Positions 52,081 to 61,580 of a stretch of DNA of 64,000 nt are shown one piece after another. The stretch is taken from positions 620,001-684,000 of the forward strand of contig NZ_PRDM01000003.1 in the NCBI RefSeq assembly GCF_015182285.1, in the 5' to 3' direction. The stretch's first letter is position 1. Each line of letters starts with the position of its first letter. The position numbers and the translations under genes are program-made. Source of the DNA: Flavobacterium hungaricum (lineage in GTDB: Bacteria > Bacteroidota > Bacteroidia > Flavobacteriales > Flavobacteriaceae). The notes below the pieces were generated by a model, which saw only the letters and a program-made list of their open reading frames with translations, ran no database searches and was not told the origin of the DNA.

Positions 52081-54093
52081 TTACCAAATCGTTATTCTGT
52101 CTTTCTGCGGGAGAAACATTTTGTCTCCAGGTTTTACATTAAATGCTTCGTAGAAAGGAGTTGTGTTCATTAGAGGGCCGTTTACACGCCAATTTGGCGG
52201 CGAGTGCGGATTATTGTTAATCCATAAACGCAGGAACTCGTCTTTCATTTTTACACGCCATATTTTGGCTATAGAGATAAAGAAGCGCTGGTCTGGAGTA
52301 AAGCCGTCAATTTTTGTATTTCCTTTTCCTTGTTCGGTCATTTTAAAAGCATCATAGGCAACCGCAATTCCTGCAATATCTGCTGTATTTTCGCCAACTG
52401 TCATGGCGCCATTAATGTGCAGATCACCTAAAACAGTATAAGTGTTGTATAAATTGATAACCTGTTGTATTCTTGCCTTAAACTGTGCATAATCTTCTTT
52501 TGTCCACCAGTTTTTTAAGTTTCCATTTTTATCATATTGCGCACCTTGGTCGTCAAAAGTATGGGTTATTTCGTGACCTATAACCATTCCGATACCTCCA
52601 TAGTTAAGTGCGTCATCGGCATTATTGTCAAAATACGGGGCTTGTAAAATACCTGCAGGAAAAACAATTTCGTTTGCCGTAGGGTTATTGTATGCCGTAA
52701 CGGTTGGAGTGGTAGTATACCATTGTGATTTATCGACTGGTTTGTCCAATTTTGCCAGCTGAAATTGATATGCCGCTGCAGAAGCCGAAACCATATTCTC
52801 AAAGTAGGTATTCCTAGCTATGCGTACATTACTATAATCTCTCCATTTATCCGGATAGCCAATTTTTTTCGTAATGGCGAATAATTTTTCTTTGGCTTTT
52901 TGTTTTGTAATGTTACTCATCCAATCTAGCTTATCAATTCTTTTGGCATAAGCTTTTTGCAGATTATTCACGAGAACCAACATACGTTTCTTGGCATCTT
53001 CAGAAAAATATTTCTTTACATACAATTCACCAAGTGCTTCTCCTAAGTAATTGTCAACCACATTCGCCATTTTTTCGCCGCGTGATTTTTGAACTGCCTG
53101 ACCAGAAAGTACTTTCGTATACTCAAATGAGGCGTCTACAAAAGGCTTACTCAAATCATCCGCATATCTTTCGATAGAATTTGCTTTTAAGTAAATTTTC
53201 CAATTATTAATAGGAATGGTTTTTAGGAGTTTGTTCAGGGCATCATAATAGGCTGGCTGAGATACATTTATAGAATCGGTTTTGGCACCTAAATTATTTA
53301 AAAAAGCAGTCCAGTTTATATTAGGATGCCTTTTTACAAGATTTGTCACAGCCATTTTATTATAATTTGCCTGCACATCACGAAGTTCAACTTTTGTCTT
53401 GTGCGAAACGGCCAATTGCTTGTCAATATCGTAAACCAAATCAGCATTCTTTTTGGCCTCTTGAGCATTACTGCCTGTTAATTGAAACAATGCAGTAAGG
53501 TATTTTTTGTACGACTCCTGTATAGCAACGGTTGAAGCATCTGATTTGAAATAATAATCCCTGTCTGGCAAACCAATACCGGTTTGATAGATTTGAGCAA
53601 TGTTCATACTGCTGTTTTTATCATCGGTCGACACTCCGAATTCTATAATTGACGAATTATCGGCTTTGACTTCATTAACTACAAAATTCATTAAAGAGGG
53701 TAAATCGCTGATTGCGTCGATTTTGGCTAGAAGAGGTTTTATAGGCGTATAACCGCGTTTGTCAATGGTTACAGTATCCATACCTGAAGCATAAAAATCA
53801 CCAACTTTCTGCGCGATACTTCCTTGCGCATTATTACTTTTTGAAATACTGTCCAAAATACCCTGCAGTCGCATTCGCTGCGGGAAATTCATAAACATGT
53901 AAGCACCCACGCCGGCTTGAGATGCGGGTATTGATACAGAATCATACCATTTGCCATTTACGTATTTAAAAAAATCATCACCAGGCCGTAATGTGGAATC
54001 TATTCCAGTGATAGCAACATCTTTTTTTTCTTGATGTTTTGAGCACGCTGTAAAAGCCAGGCATGCAATGAAGAGCATTAATGAATTTTTCAT
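52081..54093 (-). CDS. M13-family zinc metallopeptidase (neprilysin/PepO type)
   Basis: In this 670-residue protein a lipoprotein signal (MLFIACLAFTACSK) precedes the mature enzyme. The zinc site is HEITH in MVIGHEITHTFDDQGAQYD, and the third ligand Glu is in MTVGENTADIAGIAVAYDAF. The conserved NPTANEIVFPAGILQAPYF precedes it and RVNGPLMNTTPFYEAFNVKPGDKM closes the chain. This is a full-length, intact oligopeptidase on the periplasmic or outer face. It is transcribed alone. Confidence 0.93.
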   Translation of the reverse strand: MKNSLMLFIACLAFTACSKHQEKKDVAITGIDSTLRPGDDFFKYVNGKWYDSVSIPASQAGVGAYMFMNFPQRMRLQGILDSISKSNNAQGSIAQKVGDFYASGMDTVTIDKRGYTPIKPLLAKIDAISDLPSLMNFVVNEVKADNSSIIEFGVSTDDKNSSMNIAQIYQTGIGLPDRDYYFKSDASTVAIQESYKKYLTALFQLTGSNAQEAKKNADLVYDIDKQLAVSHKTKVELRDVQANYNKMAVTNLVKRHPNINWTAFLNNLGAKTDSINVSQPAYYDALNKLLKTIPINNWKIYLKANSIERYADDLSKPFVDASFEYTKVLSGQAVQKSRGEKMANVVDNYLGEALGELYVKKYFSEDAKKRMLVLVNNLQKAYAKRIDKLDWMSNITKQKAKEKLFAITKKIGYPDKWRDYSNVRIARNTYFENMVSASAAAYQFQLAKLDKPVDKSQWYTTTPTVTAYNNPTANEIVFPAGILQAPYFDNNADDALNYGGIGMVIGHEITHTFDDQGAQYDKNGNLKNWWTKEDYAQFKARIQQVINLYNTYTVLGDLHINGAMTVGENTADIAGIAVAYDAFKMTEQGKGNTKIDGFTPDQRFFISIAKIWRVKMKDEFLRLWINNNPHSPPNWRVNGPLMNTTPFYEAFNVKPGDKMFLPQKDRITIW

Positions 54094-54413
54094 AATCTAG
54101 ATTATTTCTATTAAAATGAACCGGAAACGTTTGAAGACAGAATTTAAAATGTATATTCTTGACATAATTTTCGCATAACAATATACGAATTCGGTTTTTA
54201 ATTCTGAATTTTTCTTAGAATTAGTATTTAAGCTGCACATTCCGCAATGCTATAAAGACTTTTTTTACGGCTGATAAAAACATCAATTCCTTTTCTCTGT
54301 CCTAAATTTCAGGGTTTTAAGTTTGAATCTAAAACCAATAAAAATGTTTTAAGAAGGATGCTTTTTCAGGTAAACAATTAGATGGATACTGTATAAAAAG
54401 AACTGTGTAAATA

Positions 54414-54456
54414 AAAAAAGAAGAAACCATCCTTGTCGGACTGTTTCTTCTTTTTT
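54414..54456. terminator. Bidirectional terminator
   Basis: AAAAAAGAAGAAAC (54414-54427) pairs with GTTTCTTCTTTTTT (54443-54456). It lies 74 bases after the stop of the DUF4374 gene and should end the minus-strand siderophore-receptor transcript. The remaining gap (54094-54529) holds no gene. Confidence 0.8.
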
Positions 54457-54529
54457 GAACGATTTTAACCTAAGTTCCAATCGTATATTTAAAGATGATT
54501 ATATGCTGTAATACAATCAATATTAGCTG

Positions 54530-55747
54530 TTATCTTAATTTCCCAACAAAGATTAAACTGCCTCCAAGCGCTTCAGAAACTACTTCAAAATCAGCAGCAC
54601 CTTTTTGTTTTAAAAGGCTGAATTTACCATCTGGAGCTGTGATGTTACCATAATATTCTACACCATCAATTGTACCAACAGTATAAACTGTACCGTATTT
54701 TTCGAAAGATGTAAATGGCTCCACTTTTAATGTTTTTAAATCTACAAGAGCAAATTTTGTTGGAGCATTGTACCAATCAGCAGGTTTTGCAGGTGGTGTA
54801 AATGTATTGTCAAGATATTGAGCAAGGGCTTTACCTCCGTGAACGTAAGCTACTACATTTACTGAATGTGCATTTAAAGGCGCTTTCAGGTCTACAAAGA
54901 AATTTTGATCAAATGTTCCGTCAGGATTTACTTTTAATAATGCTCCTGCTGGCGGAGCTCCTGTAACTGTGCTGTAATCTAATGAAAGTGATGTAGCACG
55001 TGAAGGTCTGTAGTATAAAGTACCATCATCTCCTTTAGCAAATGTATCATATCCCATTGACATACGAGTATCTTTAACATAAGTAACCACTTTTGATGCT
55101 ATATCAAAAACCGCAATTTGAGCGTATTGTGGAAACTTATTATAATCAGTAGGAGTTGCAGCTACTGGTAAAATGATTTTTTTAGCAGAAGTAACATAAC
55201 TCATATAAGTTGATGTTTTAACAGCAGCATCATTACTTAATGGCAGTGGAGTTACTGTAATAGTTTCTGTAATACTCATAGTCGTTGGATTGAACTTAAT
55301 AATTTTTCCGTCATTTAAGGCGAAAAAATAAGCTTCTGTTTCAGATACGAAAGCAGGAGGTCCAAAAGTACCGCTTACACCAGTTCCGGCAAGGCTTAAA
55401 GCATCTGCACTCGAAATTTTCATCTCGTTGCTTACGTTGTATTTCGTTAAAGTAGAAGCTGTACCATTCCAAACATAAGGATGTTCGCCATAAGAGTATA
55501 TTGTAGCACCTGGACCAATCTCTGTCATTGTTTTATAATCAAGAGTTGAAGGGAACTTATCATACGCTCCTAAATAAAAAACTCTTCCTGATGGAGTATT
55601 TACACGAACGGATGCAATAACTGCAGGATTATCACCTTGACCTCCTTCATCTGTTTTGGGATCATCAGAACTACATGATGTGAATGCGAACATTGAAGAC
55701 ATTATTGCCAATACAGCATATCTTTTAAAAAATCGATTTGTTTTCAT
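54530..55747 (-). CDS. DUF4374 lipoprotein, iron-uptake associated
   Basis: In this 405-residue protein the lipoprotein signal ends SSMFAFTSCSS. The mature chain is beta-rich with a repeated blade-like pattern (VRVNTPSGRVFYLGAYDKFP, KIIKFNPTTMSITETITVTP, TVYTVGTIDGVEYYGNI), like a beta propeller, and fits the DUF4374 family, which occurs next to siderophore receptors in Bacteroidota. It starts 20 bases after the TonB-dependent receptor gene, so the two are one operon. Confidence 0.8.
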   Translation of the reverse strand: MKTNRFFKRYAVLAIMSSMFAFTSCSSDDPKTDEGGQGDNPAVIASVRVNTPSGRVFYLGAYDKFPSTLDYKTMTEIGPGATIYSYGEHPYVWNGTASTLTKYNVSNEMKISSADALSLAGTGVSGTFGPPAFVSETEAYFFALNDGKIIKFNPTTMSITETITVTPLPLSNDAAVKTSTYMSYVTSAKKIILPVAATPTDYNKFPQYAQIAVFDIASKVVTYVKDTRMSMGYDTFAKGDDGTLYYRPSRATSLSLDYSTVTGAPPAGALLKVNPDGTFDQNFFVDLKAPLNAHSVNVVAYVHGGKALAQYLDNTFTPPAKPADWYNAPTKFALVDLKTLKVEPFTSFEKYGTVYTVGTIDGVEYYGNITAPDGKFSLLKQKGAADFEVVSEALGGSLIFVGKLR

Positions 55748-55767
55748 ATTACAGGTTGTATAATTAA

Positions 55768-58137
55768 TTAAAATTGAGTTACTAATTTGATATTAAATGA
55801 TCTTCCTGGCTTTTGAACGCCTAAAAAGTCATAATTTTTTTCATTACTTAAGTTTTGAATCTCTGCTGTTAAAGCATATTTAATTCCGTTGAAACTGTTA
55901 TGATACGTAGTTCCAAAATCAAAAGTGTACTGGCTTGGAATAACAAATTGATTATTAGAAGCACTTTCCCAGCTTCTATAAAATTCATATACATACCTTG
56001 CATCCAGAAAAAGAGCAAATTTATCTGCCTTGCCAATTAGGTTGTATAAAGAATAATTAGCGCCTCCGTTAGCAAAAAAATAAGGCTGGTTTGGAACTCG
56101 GTCACCTTTATAAGCTGCAAATATTCCTTCGTTTGAGTCATTATAAAAATGTTGATACGTACTGTTTGCATGGAACGAAAGCCTGTCGTTTTTAGAAGTC
56201 CAGCTTCCAGCCAATTCAATTCCTTTGGAAGTAGCTGCAAATACATTTTGATAGACATTATTACGATCCAGAGCTGGAACAAATAAGATTTGGTTGTCTA
56301 TTTTTCTTAAAAAGACATTTGTCTGAATCTGCCAATTGCTCTTTTCTAAATTTTCTTTAGACTTGAAGAAAAGTTCAAAATTTACGTTGTGGCTGCGTTC
56401 TGGTTTTAAGTTTATATTCCCTTGTACAAATTGGCCGTCTCCAAATAATTCGTCTGTCTGAGGCAGACGTGTAGCATATTCATACGTTAATTTTGTTGAA
56501 AACTGCTCATTAAATTTATAACGCAATCCATCTCCAAAACCAAAATAGTTTACGTTTCTGCTTTCTTCTATTACAGTATTGTTAGAAGGAATTTTTTCTT
56601 CTGAATTGATTTTCTGCATATAATGTTTAACAAAAAACAGATTTTCTAGCCTCTCATTAAATGCATTTATTTTAAAATCTGCGCCATTAACCCATGTAAA
56701 CAAATCTCTTACAGCAGCTGCAGCATCATACCCATTAATAAGTCTGTCGTCTCCGGTTTGTTTGGAATAGGTGGGTGCCGAAGTAAAACTCAAAGCATAT
56801 CGCTCATTGATTTTCCATGAAGCTTTCAAACGAGCAAAAACATCATTATTCCATGTAAAAGTATCGCTTGGGCCTGTAGATTCTGTAATCTCGCCGCTGA
56901 CGTTTCCTGCAGAATCTTCGATACGTTGACCATACCAATTGTAGACATAATCAGATACATCTTTAAATTGGCGTTCTCTGTAATTGTATCCAGAAATAAA
57001 ATCTAAATTAAAATTATCTCCAAAATCGTTGCGGTAGGTAAGGACAGTTCCTGCCGCTTTTCGATACGTCATAACTTCTCCATAAGGAGCTCCAACCATT
57101 AACTGATTATGCTGAATTTCTTTTAAATAATCGGTATAAAAACCTTCAATACTCAATTCCTTTGCCCAAATTCTGTCTTTTATTCCTGTTATTAACTGAA
57201 TTCCGTAGCCTTCGTAAGCATCATGAAATCTTCGCACAGTTTCTTTTTTAATCTTTCCAGAAGCATCTGGAATATCAACATCTACTTTATAATTGTTTTG
57301 TGAAGTGTCGTAAAACCCGTTTCCTTTTATAAAAAAACCTGTCTTTTTATTATATTCACTAAGTATTAATGATGTTCTGTAAGTACCAAACGATCCTGCC
57401 TGAGCCGAAAAAGAACCGCTGAAACCAGATTTCATTTTTGGAGTAATTAAATTGACTGCACCGCCAAGAGCGTCTGCTCCAAATTCGATAGGAACAACTC
57501 CCTTATAAACTTCAACACGATCAATTAAATTAACCGGAACTGTTGAAATTCCGAAAGTATAACCGTGATATTCCAAAGGAATTCCCTCAAGGAAAAATCG
57601 GATTTGATTTCCGGTAAGTCCATTCATCGAAAAATTGGTTCGTGAGCCTAAACCACCGGTACGTCTAATATTTATACCCTGTGTCTGGGCAAGTACTTCG
57701 CCTAAATCTGCGGTTTTAAACTTCGCTTCTTTCATTTCTATTACAGAAACGGCTTGGGCTGTTTCTTCTTTTTTTCTTTTTTCAGACACACCTTTTACCA
57801 CGACATCATTTAGTTTTTCTGCTTCTTTTGATGTTTTTTCAACTTTTTCTAAAGTTATAGACACCAAAGTATTTGGAGAATTTTCTAAAACAACTGTTTG
57901 TTTCTTTGAATTATACCCTTCTAAATTTACTTCAATTGTATACCTGCCATCTGCCAGATTCTCTATCTGATAAAATCCATCAATATTTGTTTTGGTATTT
58001 ATTTCTGTTCCTAAAAGCTGGATGTGAACTCCTGCTAGCGGAATTCCAGCTTCATCATTTATTTTACCAGATATTTTTTTTTGTGCCAGTAAAAATGCTG
58101 ACGAGAATAAAAAGAGCAATACTATTTTGAGCTTCAT
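55768..58137 (-). CDS. TonB-dependent receptor, probable siderophore receptor
   Basis: In this 789-residue protein the signal peptide (FLFSSAFLLAQ) is followed by a carboxypeptidase-D-like beta-sandwich (KKISGKINDEAGIPLAGVHI, DGFYQIENLADGRY). The plug domain begins ETAQAVSVIEMKEAKF and includes GINIRRTGGLGSRTNFSMNG. A 22-strand barrel ends in the aromatic C-terminus RSFNIKLVTQF. With the synthetase genes on the same strand it is best read as the receptor for the ferric siderophore made at this locus, though it could take another's. Confidence 0.88.
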   Translation of the reverse strand: MKLKIVLLFLFSSAFLLAQKKISGKINDEAGIPLAGVHIQLLGTEINTKTNIDGFYQIENLADGRYTIEVNLEGYNSKKQTVVLENSPNTLVSITLEKVEKTSKEAEKLNDVVVKGVSEKRKKEETAQAVSVIEMKEAKFKTADLGEVLAQTQGINIRRTGGLGSRTNFSMNGLTGNQIRFFLEGIPLEYHGYTFGISTVPVNLIDRVEVYKGVVPIEFGADALGGAVNLITPKMKSGFSGSFSAQAGSFGTYRTSLILSEYNKKTGFFIKGNGFYDTSQNNYKVDVDIPDASGKIKKETVRRFHDAYEGYGIQLITGIKDRIWAKELSIEGFYTDYLKEIQHNQLMVGAPYGEVMTYRKAAGTVLTYRNDFGDNFNLDFISGYNYRERQFKDVSDYVYNWYGQRIEDSAGNVSGEITESTGPSDTFTWNNDVFARLKASWKINERYALSFTSAPTYSKQTGDDRLINGYDAAAAVRDLFTWVNGADFKINAFNERLENLFFVKHYMQKINSEEKIPSNNTVIEESRNVNYFGFGDGLRYKFNEQFSTKLTYEYATRLPQTDELFGDGQFVQGNINLKPERSHNVNFELFFKSKENLEKSNWQIQTNVFLRKIDNQILFVPALDRNNVYQNVFAATSKGIELAGSWTSKNDRLSFHANSTYQHFYNDSNEGIFAAYKGDRVPNQPYFFANGGANYSLYNLIGKADKFALFLDARYVYEFYRSWESASNNQFVIPSQYTFDFGTTYHNSFNGIKYALTAEIQNLSNEKNYDFLGVQKPGRSFNIKLVTQF

Positions 58138-58245
58138 GAAATATACTTAGAATTATAAATTATCCTTATTTAGAATAAATAAAAGCTCAAAAGTATGAAA
58201 TTATCTATTAATAATATCCAAATGTTGACTAAAAATATATTAAGA

Positions 58246-59337
58246 TTAATTTAAAGCTTCGATAATTTTTGATTTTTCCTTCTTTTTCCTGAAGAAATCT
58301 AGAAGTATCTGAACCGAAAAAGTCAGTACAATATACATCACGATCAGTGCCAGCACAGTGGTTATTCCGTTTTCTCTAAAACCGAAAATACCTTTTCCCC
58401 AAGAAATCAAAATCCATTGTGTCATGTACATTGTCGTGAGGTTCTTGCTGCAGTATTTTAAAAGTTTTATAAATTTATTTTCTTTGACGTTTACCGATAT
58501 TTTATAAATGATAAATAGGAAAATTAAAGTCCAGCCTGCAAAATAAAGAACACCGCCCGGCCCCATGTGGTAAAAACCATTGTAATTGTAATCTCCGTAC
58601 ATAAAAACCAAAGGAGCGCCCAAAGCAGCAAACAAAAAGCCGCTATAAAGCATGTTTTTAAATAATTGCGGTCTGTTATATTCGAGTTCCTGATACCATT
58701 TACCAAAAAACATTCCTATAATAATAAAAGCCATCCAGGGAAAAACTGGAAAATAAACGTATGCCGGAAAATCATTACTGAAAAGAAGATCCAGAACATA
58801 ATTAATTACAGGATAATCTAAATTGATGCCGCTGACTTCGCGGGAAACTAATGCGATCAGCAGTCCTATGGCTAAGATTCCATATTTATTGGTAACGTAT
58901 TTTCTAATAAAACCAATGAACAGCAACGACATTCCTGCTAATTGCAGAATATCACCCAATAACATCAAATACAGATACTGCTGTTCTATTGGTCCGTGCC
59001 AGCCGTATCGTTGAATGAAATTATCTGGCGCAAAACCAAAAATTACCGGAAAAATGAACTTTAAAAAATTCATAAAAAGTGCGGCGCCCAAAAGCATTCC
59101 GCCGCGGGTTAAAGAACTTTTAAGGCTTTGATGACGCGAGGTCATAAACGTAATTCCCATGCAGATCAGGAAAATAGAAGTTCCTCTGCCCAGAAAGACA
59201 ATAAAAAGACCAATAGCGCTTTCTGACTGCGATTTTACATCTGCAAATGTCAGCAGTGTATGGATGATTATCATTCCGATAACACTCATTCCTTTTATAA
59301 GATCCAGTGCTGGAATTCTTTTACTTTGCTGTTCCAT
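58246..59337 (-). CDS. Membrane acyltransferase-like protein (DUF1624/HGSNAT type)
   Basis: From MEQQSKRIPALDLIKGMSVIG the protein has 363 residues; an alternative ATG lies 7 codons upstream (59358), in an AT-rich leader. About 10-12 membrane helices are present. The N-terminal motif R-x-x-x-LDLIKG..V..MIIIHT matches the heparan-alpha-glucosaminide N-acetyltransferase / DUF1624 family, in which acyl groups cross the membrane. It lies between the receptor genes and the ligase gene of the siderophore locus and might acylate an intermediate. The link is inference from position. Confidence 0.7.
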   Translation of the reverse strand: MEQQSKRIPALDLIKGMSVIGMIIIHTLLTFADVKSQSESAIGLFIVFLGRGTSIFLICMGITFMTSRHQSLKSSLTRGGMLLGAALFMNFLKFIFPVIFGFAPDNFIQRYGWHGPIEQQYLYLMLLGDILQLAGMSLLFIGFIRKYVTNKYGILAIGLLIALVSREVSGINLDYPVINYVLDLLFSNDFPAYVYFPVFPWMAFIIIGMFFGKWYQELEYNRPQLFKNMLYSGFLFAALGAPLVFMYGDYNYNGFYHMGPGGVLYFAGWTLIFLFIIYKISVNVKENKFIKLLKYCSKNLTTMYMTQWILISWGKGIFGFRENGITTVLALIVMYIVLTFSVQILLDFFRKKKEKSKIIEALN

Positions 59338-59431
59338 GGCTTTATTTTTATTTATCATAGGCTTTCAAGACCTAATTTTTATTAAATAATTACTTGTTGG
59401 GTGTAATTCAAAAATTATATATTTTGACACG

Positions 59432-59550
59432 AATTAAACGGATTTGTTATCACGAAGACGCAGATTTTTACGGATTTTTTATTTTTTTTCAATACTTAAC
59501 ATCCGTTTTTATCCGCGTTTTTGCAAAGCAAATCCGTTTTATCCGCGTTA
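59432..59550. repeat. Intergenic repeat cluster with ATCCGTTTT(T)ATCCGCG units
   Basis: Two direct copies of ATCCGTTTT(T)ATCCGCG lie at 59501-59517 and 59532-59547. Inverted, partly matching pieces (ACGCAGATTTTTACGGATTT, AAACGGATTTG) lie at 59437-59477. This fits a dispersed intergenic repeat of Flavobacterium-type genomes, from memory; only its internal structure is seen here. Confidence 0.6.
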
Positions 59551-59606
59551 TAATTTTCACATGCTGTATAGACAATATAATTGTGCACAACGAGTATATT
59601 TTTAAA

Positions 59607-61022
59607 TTATCCGACAACCGTTTTTGCGGCCGCAAATGAATTTTCGTTTTCGTTAATATACTTGTTTACAGCAGGATAATCTACTTTGCCGTTAACAGTC
59701 AGAGGTACTTCTTCAAAATAATAGGTTTTTAATGAACTGGCATGTAAACCCAGTTTTACCTTTAAAACCTGAGTAATTGTTTCTCGCTGTAAAGATTCGT
59801 CCTGGTGTATTATACCCAGATATTTATCCTGAACACTGATACAGATAAAGGTTTGTCCGCCTAATTCATTTTTTAGTAAAACTTCGACTTCATCAAGGTT
59901 TAAACGAACTCCAAACAGCTTTATAATGCGTTTAATACGTCCCTTTATATGATAATAACCCAATTCATCTTTTTCTGCCAGATCACCGGTATAAAGTTTA
60001 TCAGTGTGATTATAATCCTGTAAATCAAAGATGTTGTTGGCATAACCTCCAGAAACATTCGGGCCGTAATAAATAAGTTCTCCTGTGCTTTCGTCAATTT
60101 CAAATCTTCCATTTTTTACAGGAAACCCTATAGAAGTTCCTTTTGTCTGAAAATCTTTTGGCGGTAACACGGCCATTCTACCGCTGGCTTCGGTTTGCCC
60201 GTATTGTGCAAAAAACTGTTTGCCATAAATTTGAGTATAATCTGAAATGACGTTTGCCAGCTCTTTATTCAGCATGCCGCCCGTATGGGTCAAATAACGT
60301 AAAGAGGGAGTGTCTTTTTTGAAAAAACCAAAACGATGCAGCAGCTCATAAAAATAGGGAACACCGCTTAGTGTAGAATACCCATAATGAGCAAGATCTG
60401 ACCAAAATTCTTTTTGAAGTACATCCCTGTCCGTGCACACAATGGTATTTGCTTTTATACAGTTTGTCGTAAAAATCGAAAAACCATACACAAAATTAAT
60501 GGGTACATTTAACGGAACAACATCGTGTTCCGTTATTGGCATGTACTCCATGATAGATAAAGCATTCTGAACCAGATTGTGATCTGAAATCTTAACAAAT
60601 TTAGGCGACCCGGTAGTTCCTGACGTGCTCATTAAAAGCTTAATATCGCCATGAATAGGATAGAGGCGAATCTGCTTTCTTTTAAAAACAGAAATATCCT
60701 CAGAAGCCTTTTTTAAATCATAGCCTTCAACTGCCGTCCTTGACGGATCAAAAATATAAGCAGGACTATATTCATTTTCCAGGTTTTGTTTAAACGAAGA
60801 ATGTAAATCTGCATTAAGCAGAGCCACGGTGTATTTTTTTTGATAGAAATTCAAAAACGCTTCAATTGACGGCAGCTGATTGTCATTATAAATGAAAACA
60901 ACAGCACGCAGATCTTCAATATCTAAAGATTCATGTAAATCGGTAAACGTTTTAACAACTTTGGTTTTTGCATCTATAAAATTTAATTTTTTGTTTTTTT
61001 GAATTAAATCATAAAGTTCCAT
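59607..61022 (-). CDS. AMP-dependent acyl/aryl ligase
   Basis: This 471-residue protein is an ANL-superfamily enzyme with the P-loop core LLMSTSGTTGSPKFVK, the A5 motif QYGQTEASG, the A7 aspartate in LYTGDLAEKDELGYYHIKGR, and a C-terminal lobe ending VNGKVDYPAV with the catalytic Lys. It should activate a carboxylic acid as the adenylate and load it on the carrier protein encoded 17 bases upstream in the same operon. The acid is unknown. Confidence 0.88.
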   Translation of the reverse strand: MELYDLIQKNKKLNFIDAKTKVVKTFTDLHESLDIEDLRAVVFIYNDNQLPSIEAFLNFYQKKYTVALLNADLHSSFKQNLENEYSPAYIFDPSRTAVEGYDLKKASEDISVFKRKQIRLYPIHGDIKLLMSTSGTTGSPKFVKISDHNLVQNALSIMEYMPITEHDVVPLNVPINFVYGFSIFTTNCIKANTIVCTDRDVLQKEFWSDLAHYGYSTLSGVPYFYELLHRFGFFKKDTPSLRYLTHTGGMLNKELANVISDYTQIYGKQFFAQYGQTEASGRMAVLPPKDFQTKGTSIGFPVKNGRFEIDESTGELIYYGPNVSGGYANNIFDLQDYNHTDKLYTGDLAEKDELGYYHIKGRIKRIIKLFGVRLNLDEVEVLLKNELGGQTFICISVQDKYLGIIHQDESLQRETITQVLKVKLGLHASSLKTYYFEEVPLTVNGKVDYPAVNKYINENENSFAAAKTVVG

Positions 61023-61039
61023 ACTTTTTTCTTTTGAAA

Positions 61040-61282
61040 TTATTGGATTTCGACACCGTTTTTCTTTAGTATTGCTTTTATTTTATCGATGTTTCCCATT
61101 TCCAGAATATCTTCCATAGGAATGGCAACATTATAAAATCGTTCTAATTCTTCAACCAAAAGCAAATGGCTCATAGAATCCCATTCTACAATGCCCTGAT
61201 ATTCTAAATCCGGTGTAATGGATTCTACTGGTATTTCAAATGCAGTTGCAAAAACCTGATGTAATTCTTGTGTTGTACTCAT
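61040..61282 (-). CDS. Acyl carrier protein
   Basis: This 80-residue protein has a four-helix carrier fold, with the phosphopantetheine attachment Ser36 in VEWDSMSHLLLVEELERFY. The sequence is acidic like other ACPs. It lies directly upstream of the AMP ligase (17-base gap), forming a loading module. A carrier protein within an IucA/IucC-type locus suggests an acyl-modified siderophore. Confidence 0.9.
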   Translation of the reverse strand: MSTTQELHQVFATAFEIPVESITPDLEYQGIVEWDSMSHLLLVEELERFYNVAIPMEDILEMGNIDKIKAILKKNGVEIQ

Positions 61283-61390
61283 AATGATGTTATTTTAATT
61301 TGTTATATTATTAATTTTAAATTGATGCATTTAATTTTTAACACATAGAAACATTTTTTTGAAAGCGGACAATTACTACCATTTTTTTTT

Positions 61391-61475
61391 AGGAGCTAAT
61401 CCCGCTATCCGTTCCAATCTTTTTTATTTTTAAAGAAAAAATAAAAAAGGATTTCCACTTCTATCGGGGCTAGGA
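61391..61475. repeat. Long structured intergenic element
   Basis: AGGAGCTAATCCCG (61391-61404) can pair with CGGGGCTAGGA (61465-61475) through G-U pairs. An inner arm CTTTTTTATTTTT pairs with AAAAAATAAAAAAG (about 61419-61450). The layout recalls a repeated, hairpin-forming element common between genes in Flavobacterium, from memory. It lies in the 298-base gap between the ACP and MATE genes. Confidence 0.55.
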
Positions 61476-61580
61476 CATTCAGTGTCATAAAACATTTCCG
61501 TTAAGTTGGTCATTTCGATATCTTTTTTTATAAAAGAATATATGCCTCTATTGTGTTAAAAAATTTATACTATCTTATTC

